Assembly: GCA_022601635.1 (NCBI GenBank)
Contig: JAJACG010000023.1
Span: forward strand, 1 to 63,765
DNA length: 63,765 nucleotides
Source: Chlamydiales bacterium
Lineage (GTDB): Bacteria > Chlamydiota > Chlamydiia > Chlamydiales > JAAKFR01
Reading direction: 5' to 3'
Shown here: positions 8,943-17,062 of the stretch, one piece after another
How positions within the stretch are numbered: position 1 is the first letter of the stretch
How the letters are laid out: each line of letters opens with the position of its first letter
The notes under the pieces: generated by a model
What the model was told of the DNA's origin: nothing
The model's database searches: none
Seen by the model: only the letters and a program-made list of their open reading frames with translations
Translations under genes and position numbers: made by a program

Positions 8943-9391
8943 GTGATTTTTCTACCTTTCTTAAAGAGCTTTCATCGCTATTGCGATTTACGACACTCTC
9001 ACCAGATCGTCATGGCGCCTGCCTGGTTGTAATGAAAAGCAACAATCTCCCCCTTCTCTTCGAATATGACGACCACCTAGTTCCGAGCACCATTTTGCTC
9101 TCCACACCGATCTGTGAAGTAGATCCAGATCGCGAACGCGCTCTTTTGAGAGCAACCCTCACTGCCAACTCGCAGATGGAGGAGACACTCTCAGTGAAAC
9201 CAGATGAGCCAGTTGTCTACCTACATAAACGCTTCAGCCCGCAAATCGAAGGCGCAGAGCTGAAAAAGCAGCTCGATCTCTTCATTGAGAGCTCTCTTTA
9301 TTGGCAAAATGAGCTGGAAAGTGTCAACGAAAAACCAGGACCAGCCTCTCAGCCTAAAAAACGCAATCCTGGCTCACGCTTCCGCGTTTGA
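8939..9391 (+). CDS. Putative type III secretion chaperone (CesT/SycE-like)
   Basis: A 150-aa protein resembling Tir-chaperone (CesT) family members. It has an N-terminal helix, a strand-rich centre (LPLLFEYDDH), then the characteristic ALLRATLTANSQM helix, a VVYLHKRFSP strand and a terminal helix. It ends in a basic Lys/Arg/Pro-rich tail. It follows the preceding chaperone with a 4-nt overlap, so the two may form a heterodimer, as some chlamydial chaperones do (known for the family, not shown here). Confidence 0.65.
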   Translation: MSDFSTFLKELSSLLRFTTLSPDRHGACLVVMKSNNLPLLFEYDDHLVPSTILLSTPICEVDPDRERALLRATLTANSQMEETLSVKPDEPVVYLHKRFSPQIEGAELKKQLDLFIESSLYWQNELESVNEKPGPASQPKKRNPGSRFRV

Positions 9392-9416
9392 AATAAAACA
9401 TTACTGCGGCTAGTAT
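9388..9416 (+). promoter_or_regulatory. Predicted leaderless promoter of the mlaEFD operon
   Basis: TTGAAA (9388-9393), 17-bp spacer, TAGTAT (9411-9416), then six bases to the mlaE ATG at 9423. No Shine-Dalgarno precedes mlaE. The -35 box overlaps the stop region of the chaperone gene. Confidence 0.5.
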
Positions 9417-9422
9417 GACGAA

Positions 9423-10220
9423 ATGGGCTATTATATTGGCATACTCTACAACTCCTTTGCTAGCGTAGGGATGTGGTGTATTCTCTTCCTCCAAACTGTT
9501 TGGGTGACAATCAAACGCCCTCCCTCTTGGACGCTCATCCTAGACAAATTCTATAATGTGGGTGTGCTCTCTCTACCAGTGGTCGCAATCACCGGCTTCT
9601 CAACAGGTCTTGTGTTGGCAGCGCAAGCCTTCTATGAGCTGGGTGATAAGGGGTTAAGTAGCGCCATCGGTCTCCTAGTTGGAAAAGGTATGCTGACAGA
9701 AATCGGCCCTGTCCTCACCTCCTTTATGGTGACGGGGCGAGTTGGGTCAGCAATTACTGCAACCATCGGTACAATGAAAGTCACTGAGCAAATTGACGCT
9801 CTGCACTCTATGTCAGTAAATCCGCTTCGCTATCTCTTTGCACCGCAGATCATCGCCTGCTGCATTATGCTGCCCCTTCTCACCATTTTTAGTGCTGTCT
9901 TGGGAATTTTTGGTGGCTACTTGATCTCCGTTTTTGTCTTTCATATGACTCCTGAGGCCTATTTTGACCCCATGCCAATGAACATCACCTACTTCGACTT
10001 CTGGGAGGGTATTGTCAAAGCCTTTGTGTTTGGTCTTTTGATCAGCACGATTGCCTGCTACAAAGGTATTCAAGCTAAGGGCGGCGCTGCAGGCGTTGGA
10101 AAGGCGACGACCAACTCTGTTGTGATCTGTTACTCCTATATTCTCTTGATGAACTTTGTGATGACAGTTGGTTTGAACAGCTTCCACATCTTCTTGCAAG
10201 AACACTGGGGGCTGCCATGA
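9423..10220 (+). CDS. mlaE: MlaE/YrbE/TGD1-family lipid ABC transporter permease
   Basis: Inner-membrane permease of an MCE-type phospholipid transporter between inner and outer membranes. The 265-aa chain has the family signature (GFSTGLVLAAQAFYELG near residues 60-75; GPVLTSFMVTGRVGSAI around 98-114) and five or six membrane segments. It overlaps mlaF by ATGA. With mlaF and mlaD it forms a minimal set; no MlaB or MlaC gene follows. Confidence 0.9.
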   Translation: MGYYIGILYNSFASVGMWCILFLQTVWVTIKRPPSWTLILDKFYNVGVLSLPVVAITGFSTGLVLAAQAFYELGDKGLSSAIGLLVGKGMLTEIGPVLTSFMVTGRVGSAITATIGTMKVTEQIDALHSMSVNPLRYLFAPQIIACCIMLPLLTIFSAVLGIFGGYLISVFVFHMTPEAYFDPMPMNITYFDFWEGIVKAFVFGLLISTIACYKGIQAKGGAAGVGKATTNSVVICYSYILLMNFVMTVGLNSFHIFLQEHWGLP

Positions 10221-10978
10221 CTATACGCTGTGCAAATGTTCACAAGAGCTTTGGCAAGAAGGAGGTTTTGAGAGGGATTGATCTCACAATCAATTCTGGA
10301 GAAACTTTGGTGATCTTGGGCAGATCTGGTGCGGGAAAGAGCGTTTTGCTGCGTCATATTATGGGGTTGGAAAAGCCTGATCTTGGAGAGATCTATATTG
10401 ATGATGTAGCTCTCTCTCCACTCAAGGGACATAGACTCTATCAAGCCCTTGATCACATGGGCATGCTCTTTCAGGCAGCCGCTCTATTTGACTCGCTAAG
10501 TATTCGTGATAATACAGCCTTCTATTTGAGGGAACACAAGAGACGCAAAGGGCATAAGATCTGTGAGGATGAGATTTTGGAGCGCACCTACGAGGCGCTC
10601 GAGCTAGTAGGGCTAGCTGGGACTGAGGATCTGATGCCCTCCGACCTATCGGGCGGCATGCGCAAGCGAGCAGCTCTTGCTAGATTGATTGTTTACCATC
10701 CAAAGATCTTACTCTATGATGAACCTACAACAGGGCTTGATCCGATTACTGCGATGCAGATCAACGACCTGATCCTCCAGATTCAAGATGAGCTGGATGC
10801 GACAAGCATTGTTGTAACGCACGATCTCTGCAGCACCTTCCATGTGGCGGATCGGATCGCCCTGAATCACGATGGAAAGATCCCCTATATCGCAACTAAA
10901 GAGGAGTTTGTGAAAATAGAGGATCCACTCATCCAATCATTCTTAAAAAACTCAATACCCAATGGATACTTTCGATGA
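10217..10978 (+). CDS. mlaF: MlaF-type lipid ABC transporter ATPase
   Basis: ATPase that powers the MlaE permease. Walker A GRSGAGKS (about residues 36-43), signature LSGGMRKR, Walker B ILLYDEPTTGLDP and a VVTHD switch His are all present. The family-typical MGMLFQAAALFDSL Q-loop region is clear. 253 aa is the normal length. Both ends overlap neighbours by 4 nt, so translation is coupled across mlaE-mlaF-mlaD. Confidence 0.92.
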   Translation: MTIRCANVHKSFGKKEVLRGIDLTINSGETLVILGRSGAGKSVLLRHIMGLEKPDLGEIYIDDVALSPLKGHRLYQALDHMGMLFQAAALFDSLSIRDNTAFYLREHKRRKGHKICEDEILERTYEALELVGLAGTEDLMPSDLSGGMRKRAALARLIVYHPKILLYDEPTTGLDPITAMQINDLILQIQDELDATSIVVTHDLCSTFHVADRIALNHDGKIPYIATKEEFVKIEDPLIQSFLKNSIPNGYFR

Positions 10979-12111
10979 CCTCAGATAAAGGAAAAGCATT
11001 TTGGCTAGGGATCTTTGTGATCATTGCAATAAGCACGGTCGCTTGGCTCTTTCTCTTTCTCAAGCCGACTGTAGGAGATGGCAAGACCACTTTGAAGATC
11101 CGCTTCACCAACGTGGAGGGCATCACCATTGGTACGCGCGTCAGTTTTGGTGGAAAGCCTGTTGGTACTGTCACTTCGATCAAGGAAATTCCTAATGCGC
11201 GGGAAGAAAAACCCGATCCATTTGGCAACTACTATTTCTACGAAGTGACTGCCAAGGTGGATTCCAAAGTCAGAATCTACAGCTATGATCAAATTGCGCT
11301 CTCAACGCAGGGGCTACTTGGTGAGAAGCTGATTGAGATCACTCCAAGAGCGACGCCAATCGGTGCTAAGCCGGCAGTAAATATCACTGCTGACGTGCTT
11401 TTTGCAAGAAGCGGTGATCAGATTCAGTCAGCGATTGAAGATTTTAGCCATCTACTTGGCAAGGTGACCAGCTTCTTGGATCAAAATATGCCTCTTCTAA
11501 AAGAGAGCATGGAGAATATCAACAGCGCAGCTGAGGATTTTCATGAGCTGATCGAACAGGCGATGGACTCACAGGTTGTGACCAAGGCTGCTTCTGCTGC
11601 ATCCTCAGTCGACTCAGCGATGCAAAAGGCGTGCTCAGTCTTGGATGAGGTAAAGGACAATCAGCTACCAGCTAGAATTGCCGGAGCTGCTACAACAGTA
11701 GAGGAGGCGGCCGGTAAGATAGTCAATGGCAAGGGCACGATCTCTCGCTTAATTAACAGCGATGGCTTCTACTTACAGCTTCAGGCAACTGTTTGCAAGC
11801 TGGAGACTGTACTCTCTGATGTTAGCAACTACGGTTTACTCTTCCAGTATGATCGCAAGTGGCAGAGAAAGAGAACTGCTAAGGTCAAGCAGATGGAAGA
11901 GCTTCAGAGCCCTGAGGACTTTAGTAAATATATGTCAGGTGAGCTTTGTGAGATTTCCACAGCGCTTGATCGAGTCTCTGAGGCGTTGAAATATTCCAAT
12001 CCAGAGAATGACCCCTGCTTCAATGAGAGCTACCGCGAGCTACTTGGTCGCTTGGAGCACCTATTAGGCACTCTGAAGAACTATAACGAGACTTTGAGGA
12101 GATGTGAATAA
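10975..12111 (+). CDS. mlaD: MlaD/MCE-domain lipid-transport protein
   Basis: Periplasmic, membrane-anchored MCE subunit. One N-terminal transmembrane segment (about residues 8-29) is followed by an MCE domain ([22 protein letters not shown] around residues 42-63; a [13 protein letters not shown] segment). A long helical region completes the 378 aa. The extended C-terminal helices are longer than in E. coli MlaD and closer to TGD2-type or mycobacterial MCE proteins, and might form a bridge across the periplasm (inference). The stop codon and the yqgE ATG overlap by one base. Confidence 0.88.
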   Translation: MTSDKGKAFWLGIFVIIAISTVAWLFLFLKPTVGDGKTTLKIRFTNVEGITIGTRVSFGGKPVGTVTSIKEIPNAREEKPDPFGNYYFYEVTAKVDSKVRIYSYDQIALSTQGLLGEKLIEITPRATPIGAKPAVNITADVLFARSGDQIQSAIEDFSHLLGKVTSFLDQNMPLLKESMENINSAAEDFHELIEQAMDSQVVTKAASAASSVDSAMQKACSVLDEVKDNQLPARIAGAATTVEEAAGKIVNGKGTISRLINSDGFYLQLQATVCKLETVLSDVSNYGLLFQYDRKWQRKRTAKVKQMEELQSPEDFSKYMSGELCEISTALDRVSEALKYSNPENDPCFNESYRELLGRLEHLLGTLKNYNETLRRCE

Positions 12112-12680
12112 TGGAACAGCTACCCCACTCCCATTTAGAAAAGGGAACTCTTTTAGTAGCCACTCCCGATGTTGAATCGGGCATCTTTTTTAGGAGCGTG
12201 GCGCTTCTTTGCGAACACAGCCCAGGCGGCTCCTTTGCGATCATCATCAACAAGGCTCTCGAGCTTGAGCTGCCAGAGGAGGTGATGTCTTTAGAATCGA
12301 TGAATAGCGAAAAGGTGCAGACAAGGGCGGGAGGACCTGTCCAAACCAACCAGATGATGCTTCTACATGATTGTAAGGAGATCCCCGATCAGACGATTGA
12401 GGTGTGTGAGGGAGTCTTTTTGGGGGGAGATCTGCAATTTCTACAAGAGAGCGTGACAGAGAGCGATGGCCCCATGCTACGCCTCTGCTTTGGCTATGCT
12501 GGCTGGCAGGGTGGACAGTTAGAACGGGAGTTTTTGGACGGCCAATGGTTTTTACACCCGGCAAACGCAAAGCACATCTTTGAAATCCCACCAGAGAAGC
12601 TCTGGGGAGAGCTACTAAGAGAGATGGGTGGACGTTTTGCCACACTCTCTATGATTCCAGAAGATCTGAATCTGAACTAA
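12111..12680 (+). CDS. yqgE: YqgE/AlgH family protein (UPF0301)
   Basis: 189-aa cytosolic protein of the YqgE/AlgH family, identified by [35 protein letters not shown] and [14 protein letters not shown]. Biochemical role is unknown in the family. It directly follows mlaD with a one-base overlap, so it is probably the last gene of the lipid-transport operon. Confidence 0.9.
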   Translation: MEQLPHSHLEKGTLLVATPDVESGIFFRSVALLCEHSPGGSFAIIINKALELELPEEVMSLESMNSEKVQTRAGGPVQTNQMMLLHDCKEIPDQTIEVCEGVFLGGDLQFLQESVTESDGPMLRLCFGYAGWQGGQLEREFLDGQWFLHPANAKHIFEIPPEKLWGELLREMGGRFATLSMIPEDLNLN

Positions 12681-12710
12681 GAAAAGCTTGAGTTTGGAAA
12701 TTCTGTGGAT

Positions 12711-12743
12711 AAAAAAAGCCCCTCCAACAAAGTTGGAAGGGCC
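12711..12743 (-). terminator. Rho-independent terminator of rplM-rpsI
   Basis: On the minus strand a GC-rich stem (CCCTTCCAAC / GTTGGAGGG, three-base loop) is followed by a run of seven T. It lies 40 nt past the rpsI stop and is the clearest intrinsic terminator in the window. Confidence 0.88.
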
Positions 12744-12782
12744 CAGTACTCCACGGTAAGGAGGAGGGGGAAATCCAAGTAC

Positions 12783-13184
12783 TTACCGCTTGGAGAATTG
12801 GAAACTCTTACGCGCTTTCTTGCGTCCGTACTTCTTGCGCTCCTTCTTACGAGGGTCGCGCGTTAAAAAGCCGGCACGCTTCATCTCGTGCTTCAGCTCC
12901 TCGTTCTCCTTAACAATGGCACGTGCAACACCTAGACGGGTTGCAATCACTTGACCTTCAATTCCACCACCCTTTACGCGGATGATGATATCGTAGTTCT
13001 TCTCACGCTCTAGCGTGCTGAGAGGATCTAGAATAGATTTTCTTTGAATTTGTAGAGGAAAGTAGTGATCAAACTCTTTGCCGTTAACATCAACCTTTCC
13101 GCTACCTGGGCGCAAACGAACACTTGATACACTGCGCTTACGACGGCCTGTTGCCACTACCTCTTCGATTTCCTTCTTGGTCAT
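12783..13184 (-). CDS. rpsI: 30S ribosomal protein S9
   Basis: Small-subunit ribosomal protein whose C-terminal tail reaches the P-site tRNA. The N-terminal [14 protein letters not shown] motif, the central VKGGG segment and the basic C-terminal [17 protein letters not shown] tail are diagnostic. It lies 2 nt after rplM, the universal L13-S9 pairing, and is followed by a strong terminator. 133 aa. Confidence 0.97.
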   Translation of the reverse strand: MTKKEIEEVVATGRRKRSVSSVRLRPGSGKVDVNGKEFDHYFPLQIQRKSILDPLSTLEREKNYDIIIRVKGGGIEGQVIATRLGVARAIVKENEELKHEMKRAGFLTRDPRKKERKKYGRKKARKSFQFSKR

Positions 13185-13186
13185 TC

Positions 13187-13633
13187 CTATACTTCTACTG
13201 CTATGGGTTTTTGAGAGGTAAGATCATGCTCTTCTCCCTTGAAAATGCGCAACTTTCTAAGCTGTTGCTTGCCAAGACGGCTCTTGGGCATCATTCCTGC
13301 CACAGCGCGTCTGATGATATAGTCAGGCTTTCTCTCCTGCATCGTTCTATAAGGCACCTCGCGCAATCCGCCGATATGACCTGTATAGTAGCGGTAAAGC
13401 TTTTGCGCCTCTTTATTACCAGAAACCACAATCTTATCCGCATTGACAATGACCACACCATCACCCATATCTACATTTGGAGTGAATGTGGTTTTATGTT
13501 TGCCGCGTAAAATTTTAGCTATTTCAGCTGCAAAACGACCTAAAGTTTTACCACTAGCATCAAAAAGATACCACTGTCTCTTTACATCCTGAGGTCTTTC
13601 CTCTGTCGTTCTTGTCTCTTTCTTCTGTTTCAT
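13187..13633 (-). CDS. rplM: 50S ribosomal protein L13
   Basis: Large-subunit ribosomal protein, first gene of the rplM-rpsI operon. [28 protein letters not shown] and [20 protein letters not shown] match the family. A GGAG Shine-Dalgarno stands eight bases before the ATG and an AT-rich -10-like TATTATA lies just upstream. 148 aa. Confidence 0.97.
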   Translation of the reverse strand: MKQKKETRTTEERPQDVKRQWYLFDASGKTLGRFAAEIAKILRGKHKTTFTPNVDMGDGVVIVNADKIVVSGNKEAQKLYRYYTGHIGGLREVPYRTMQERKPDYIIRRAVAGMMPKSRLGKQQLRKLRIFKGEEHDLTSQKPIAVEV

Positions 13634-13681
13634 CGAAATCTCCGTTAAGGCAGCTATAATAGAAATCTGACGATTTTTAAG

Positions 13682-14059
13682 CTACATAAATTTTGGCTTC
13701 ATCACATAAATTGCAGCCAAAACCGCTAGCAGCGACAAAACAACCACCCAATGTAAAACTTTACTACCAACTCCCCCCTTCTTCTGTATCAACCTTCCCA
13801 AGAAGAGCAAATCAGCCATGACCAGAATTCCAACAAAAGTGAGCTTCATATGGAGCCAGGGTGCCTTCCAGTCGACCCCTTTTAAGAAGATCAGTAATAG
13901 CCCAGTCAATATAGTCAGGCACATCGCTGGCAGCTCAACCTGAAAGTAGGATCTCTGGCTTGGAGCCTCCTTCTGATAGGCAAGCTGGCGGCTCAAAACA
14001 AGTAGGCAGCTAATCCAAAAAAAGACAGAGGCGACATGCAAAAATTTGATAAGATCCAT
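13682..14059 (-). CDS. HemJ-like (UPF0093/CopD-type) four-helix membrane protein
   Basis: A 125-aa protein with four hydrophobic helices. The first has a conserved-looking His (IKFLHVASVFFW) and the third a Lys (LHMKLTFVG), the pattern of HemJ, the protoporphyrinogen IX oxidase found in bacteria lacking HemG/HemY. I chose the ATG at 14059, preceded by GAAGGA; a longer frame to 14218 lacks support and would overlap miaB on the other strand. A CopD-like copper-resistance assignment is the alternative. It would fit a haem pathway with hemL in this window. Confidence 0.55.
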   Translation of the reverse strand: MDLIKFLHVASVFFWISCLLVLSRQLAYQKEAPSQRSYFQVELPAMCLTILTGLLLIFLKGVDWKAPWLHMKLTFVGILVMADLLFLGRLIQKKGGVGSKVLHWVVVLSLLAVLAAIYVMKPKFM

Positions 14060-14113
14060 TACGATATCCTTCACATTAAATAAGGCAAGACTGTAATCTA
14101 TGATGCCTTTGAT

Positions 14114-15412
14114 ATGAAGAGATTTTTTGTACGTACATATGGCTGTCAGATGAATGAACTGGACAGCGAAGTGATGGCAGGCCTCCTCCAAGAGCGTGGC
14201 CTGGTCCAAACCGACCAAGAAGAGGAGGCAGACCTTCTTCTTTTCAATACCTGCTCCATTCGCGATCTTGCTGAAAGAAAGGTGATGGGCAAGCTAGGCA
14301 AGCTTGGCAGGAAGAAAAAAAAATGCATCATCGGCGTCACGGGCTGTATGGCCAATGCCAAAAAAGAGACGCTCTTTCGCAAGCTGCCTCACGTCGACTT
14401 TGTCCTTGGCACCAACAACATCCATGACCTCAACACGGTCCTAGATGAAGTATTGGAGCAAAAGGGACAGGTTCTGCGCACAGATGACCGCTTTTCCAAG
14501 GAACTTGACTACACCGTTGCTAAGCGCCAAGATAAATATAAGGCCTATGTCTCCATCATTCGCGGATGTGATAAATATTGTACCTACTGCGTTGTTCCCT
14601 ATACAAGAGGACCAGAAGTTTCTAGACCTCTGAATGATGTTGTTTCTGAGTGTCAAAAGCTGATTGACTCTGGCTATCGAGAGATCACGCTGCTTGGTCA
14701 AAATGTGAATAGTTTTGGCAAGGACAATCAAGATGTGCGTTTCCACGATCTTCTCTATGCATTGGACAAGATCAATGGATTGAATCGTGTGCGTTTTTTG
14801 ACCTCTCATCCTGTCGATATCACGCGGGAGTTAATGGAGGCGATTCGCGATCTCGACTCTCTTTGTGAGCATGTGCACTTCCCTCTTCAGGCGGGTTCTT
14901 CGCGCATTTTGCGCAAGATGCACCGCATCTATAAGAAGGAGGAGTATTATGAGAAGGTAGCGATGCTGCGTGAAATTGTGCCAAATGTAGCGCTTGGCAC
15001 AGACATGATTGTTGGCTTCCCGACAGAGACGGAAGAGGAGTTTGAAGAGACCTGCCAGGCGATGCGCGATATTCGCTATTCCAACGCCTTTCTCTACACC
15101 TACAGTCCGCGCAAAGGCACACCAGCTAAGCGTTGGGTGGATGATATCCCTGAAGAGGTAAAAAATAGGCGCCACCAGAAGCTTTTGGCTCTGCATCAGG
15201 AGATTGCTCAGGAGCTCTTACAGGAAAAGCTTGGTGAGAGTGTTGAGGTACTTGTTGAGAGACGCAACAAAGATGGCAAACATCTAAAAGGGGTAAGCCG
15301 CTGTTGGCGCAATGTGATCTTTGAAGGGGGCGATGAATTGATTGGTACATTGCAGAGAGTCAAGCTTCACAGCTATTCACACAATACACTTATTGGAATT
15401 CTTGAAGAATAG
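14114..15412 (+). CDS. miaB: tRNA-2-methylthio-N6-dimethylallyladenosine synthase
   Basis: Radical-SAM methylthiotransferase that adds the 2-methylthio group to i6A37 of tRNAs. The N-terminal UPF0004 domain has its cluster Cys residues (YGCQMNE, NTCSIRD, TGCMA). The radical SAM motif is CDKYCTYCVVP, and a C-terminal TRAM domain follows. 432 aa, complete. It is transcribed divergently from the HemJ-like gene and is the last backbone gene before the AT-rich island. Confidence 0.95.
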   Translation: MKRFFVRTYGCQMNELDSEVMAGLLQERGLVQTDQEEEADLLLFNTCSIRDLAERKVMGKLGKLGRKKKKCIIGVTGCMANAKKETLFRKLPHVDFVLGTNNIHDLNTVLDEVLEQKGQVLRTDDRFSKELDYTVAKRQDKYKAYVSIIRGCDKYCTYCVVPYTRGPEVSRPLNDVVSECQKLIDSGYREITLLGQNVNSFGKDNQDVRFHDLLYALDKINGLNRVRFLTSHPVDITRELMEAIRDLDSLCEHVHFPLQAGSSRILRKMHRIYKKEEYYEKVAMLREIVPNVALGTDMIVGFPTETEEEFEETCQAMRDIRYSNAFLYTYSPRKGTPAKRWVDDIPEEVKNRRHQKLLALHQEIAQELLQEKLGESVEVLVERRNKDGKHLKGVSRCWRNVIFEGGDELIGTLQRVKLHSYSHNTLIGILEE

Positions 15413-15470
15413 ACCTTTTGTTAATCCTTTGGTCCCGAACTTCCTATTGATAGAAGTCTTGCCGATCACT

Positions 15471-15600
15471 AAAGGAAGCCCTGATTAACTCCCATCCGGC
15501 ATCTTCTGTCAGAATTCTCGACTAGACTAACCAGCAATTGGTTAGTGCTCGCCTCCGAATTTAGCCGAATCAAAAATTCTGATAAAATCTGCCAAACGGT
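15471..15600 (+). repeat. Dispersed repeat family 1, copy A (3' of miaB)
   Basis: About 130 bp sharing a head (TTAACTCCC), a middle hairpin (CTAACC-loop-GGTTAG) and a CTCCGAATTT tail with copies at 21626-21749, 52837-53002, 54364-54420 and 63637-63765. Positions 15553-15582 are identical over 30 bases to 63736-63765. It lies downstream of miaB in the same orientation. It carries no gene. Confidence 0.75.
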
Positions 15601-15611
15601 AGTTATTCGAG

Positions 15612-15647
15612 ATTCTACCAAGATTTGCGACGCTGAGAAATTCGGAG
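15612..15647 (-). repeat. Short family-1 tail fragment, left member of a direct repeat around the island
   Basis: The 27 bases at 15621-15647 match 21634-21660 at 25 positions, in the same orientation, on the far side of the RiPP island. It is a detached tail of the copy at 21626-21749, so the island may have inserted there with duplication of this piece. Confidence 0.6.
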
Positions 15648-15745
15648 TAGGTTCTTGCGAACGAGGAGAGAGAAATATCTCACTGGAAAATACTGTGATC
15701 ATTGCAAAAGCTCTTGGGTGTTCTCCTAGAGATCTTATGCCCTAA
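15648..15745 (+). pseudogene. Remnant of an XRE-family helix-turn-helix regulator
   Basis: The last 27 or so codons before the stop at 15745 read CERGERNISLENTVIIAKAL followed by GCSPRDLMP. This is the C-terminal half of an XRE/Cro DNA-binding domain: the ERGE turn, then the IAKALG(C/V)SP helix. Upstream the frame enters repeat sequence with no N-terminal half of the domain. I read it as a truncated regulator gene just inside the left island border. A small expressed fragment is possible but there is no sensible start. Confidence 0.6.
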
Positions 15746-15754
15746 TAGAATTCG

Positions 15755-15784
15755 TTGACATCAAAATCCAGCTGGTTCTAAATA
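15755..15784 (+). promoter_or_regulatory. Predicted promoter of the RiPP operon
   Basis: Perfect -35 TTGACA (15755-15760), 18-bp spacer, -10-like TAAATA (15779-15784). Start of transcription would be near 15791, giving a leader of about 48 nt before the strong Shine-Dalgarno of the peptide gene. This leader contrasts with the near-leaderless promoters elsewhere in the window. Confidence 0.5.
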
Positions 15785-15838
15785 CATTCCATACGACTCT
15801 AGAAAAACGAACAACTAAGCTAATGCAAAGGAGGTTAC

Positions 15839-15952
15839 ATGGAAAATGAATATATGGAAAAACATCAAAATCTTCAAGAAACTCCAAACGAAGATTTCGA
15901 GATTTTTGCTTTGGAGCAAATTGATCAGCCTACATTACAACATGATCAGTAA
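15839..15952 (+). CDS. Candidate RiPP precursor peptide (37 aa)
   Basis: A 37-codon gene with the best Shine-Dalgarno of the region (AAAGGAGG, six bases before the ATG). The product is acidic and Gln-rich. It has a leader-like stretch around residues 19-26 (DFEIFALE), which resembles the amphipathic F-x-I-x-x-L-E motif bound by RiPP recognition elements. The following QIDQPTLQHDQ would be the core. It has no Cys or Ser and only two Thr (15 and 32), so a classic thiazole or lanthionine product is unlikely. It is first in an operon of SagB-like and E1-like enzymes and an exporter. The precursor role is inferred from context. Confidence 0.6.
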   Translation: MENEYMEKHQNLQETPNEDFEIFALEQIDQPTLQHDQ

Positions 15953-15956
15953 ACGT

Positions 15957-15977
15957 GATGGGGCTTGAAGCCCCATC
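15957..15977 (+). promoter_or_regulatory. Perfect hairpin between peptide gene and enzyme genes (attenuator-like)
   Basis: GATGGGGCTT and AAGCCCCATC form a perfect inverted repeat around a single base, 4 nt after the peptide stop. No T-run follows, so it is more likely an mRNA stabiliser or partial terminator than a full one. Such elements often let a precursor peptide be made in excess over its enzymes. Confidence 0.6.
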
Positions 15978-15996
15978 TTCACAGAAACTTTATCTT

Positions 15997-16269
15997 ATGT
16001 CAGAGTATTATCAAGCAAATCCTGCAATAAAACTGCGCACTCCCAGTTCTTATACACAATACTATTGGGCTATTGAAGAGCAAATACAGAAAACAACCTA
16101 TGCAATCCCAGTTCTCGCTGCAGTCATGACTGTTTGTTGCGCCAAACCTATTCGGAAATCTGACTTATTCAAAATCATCAATTCGAAAATCAAAGCAACT
16201 CAAGAGTCATTCGAAAGAATGTTAAAAAGCTTGGTTGAGAAAAAAAATTTTATTCTCATTAGAAAATGA
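15997..16269 (+). CDS. Small protein of the RiPP locus, winged-helix-like C-terminus
   Basis: A 90-aa protein (ATG at 15997; the frame stays open to 15955, but that would start inside the hairpin). The second half, from KPIRKSDLFKIIN through FERMLKSLVEKKNFI, has the helix-turn-helix-wing rhythm of small winged-helix or RiPP-recognition proteins. There is no signal peptide. It ends two bases before the first oxidoreductase gene. A possible discrete leader-binding protein, or the detached N-terminal part of the SagB-type enzyme. No family recognised. Confidence 0.6.
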   Translation: MSEYYQANPAIKLRTPSSYTQYYWAIEEQIQKTTYAIPVLAAVMTVCCAKPIRKSDLFKIINSKIKATQESFERMLKSLVEKKNFILIRK

Positions 16270-16270
16270 A

Positions 16271-17062
16271 ATGAGTACTCATACCAGTGTACAAAAGTGG
16301 AAAAATGCCAATTGGACCAATGCTGCTGACTATCACTTTTATACATGGGATGCTCCTTTTTTGGATTATACAAAAGAAGGAAAAGGCCATGGTATTGATC
16401 GCAAAAGAATGATGGGTTTCCAAGCTAAGCAACCGGATATTTTCCGTTGCAAAAAATATACTCAAGTAGTTAGGACTATTTCGTTACCTGCCATTAAATT
16501 TCATTCGAGTCATGAAATTGAACAACTATCCGCCGAGGATCGAATCAAGTACTTATTGGTTTGTATTTTTGGAAAAATTGGAGAGAAGCCTTGCCATTGG
16601 ATAGATAACCCCCTTATGCGTAGAACGAGCCCATCAGGAGGAAGTCGCCATCCCTCTGAAGGTTATTTTACTCCTTCCTCTACCCTAAACATGCACAAAG
16701 GGCTATATCATATTCAAGCAGACCCTGCTTCGCTTTACCAAATAAGCAAAGTATTTGACAGAAGTCTAGTAATTCCCTCATCAAACAACCTGTCTTCTTC
16801 TGATTGCCTTGGTACTATTATTATCTCGTCTGTCTTTGAACGAAATATGTACCGCTACCGGGAGCCTAGAACTTTTCGAACTATTCACATGGATGCGGGC
16901 CATCTTATAGCTTCAATTGAGATATTGAGTAATGAGCTAGGGATGATTGCAATCCCTCATCTTCGCTTCGATGAATCTAAGATTTTAGATGCTATTGGCG
17001 CTTCAAAACTTGAGGAGGGTATAATGGCTCTCATTACTCTAAGAAAAGAGGTGGCCGTATGA
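16271..17062 (+). CDS. SagB-type (nitroreductase-fold) oxidoreductase, first half
   Basis: A 263-aa protein with features of SagB/ThcOx family dehydrogenases, FMN enzymes that oxidise azolines or otherwise desaturate RiPP peptides. Visible are an N-terminal ADYHFYTWDAPFLDY segment, a KQPDIF...ISLPAI stretch, and the diagnostic RTSPSGGSRHPSEGYF motif, followed by GLYHIQ and the HMDAGHL helix. It overlaps the next gene by 4 nt. Two nitroreductase-like domains are encoded as two tandem genes here, where many SagB-type proteins carry them in one chain. Cofactor binding is assumed from the family. Confidence 0.8.
   Translation: MSTHTSVQKWKNANWTNAADYHFYTWDAPFLDYTKEGKGHGIDRKRMMGFQAKQPDIFRCKKYTQVVRTISLPAIKFHSSHEIEQLSAEDRIKYLLVCIFGKIGEKPCHWIDNPLMRRTSPSGGSRHPSEGYFTPSSTLNMHKGLYHIQADPASLYQISKVFDRSLVIPSSNNLSSSDCLGTIIISSVFERNMYRYREPRTFRTIHMDAGHLIASIEILSNELGMIAIPHLRFDESKILDAIGASKLEEGIMALITLRKEVAV

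Noticed and set aside
12704..12712. Perfect DnaA-box 9-mer (TTATCCACA on the minus strand)
   Set aside because: Single copy beside a terminator; no cluster of boxes, AT-rich unwinding element or origin-type gene context, so not taken as a replication origin.
13682..14218. Long 178-aa version of the HemJ-like protein
   Set aside because: Would overlap divergent miaB by about 100 nt and adds residues unlike the family; the GAAGGA-preceded ATG at 14059 is preferred.
15545..15745. 66-aa open frame starting inside repeat copy A
   Set aside because: Only the last 27 or so residues look like a helix-turn-helix domain; the first part is repeat sequence. Recorded as a regulator remnant and not as an intact gene.
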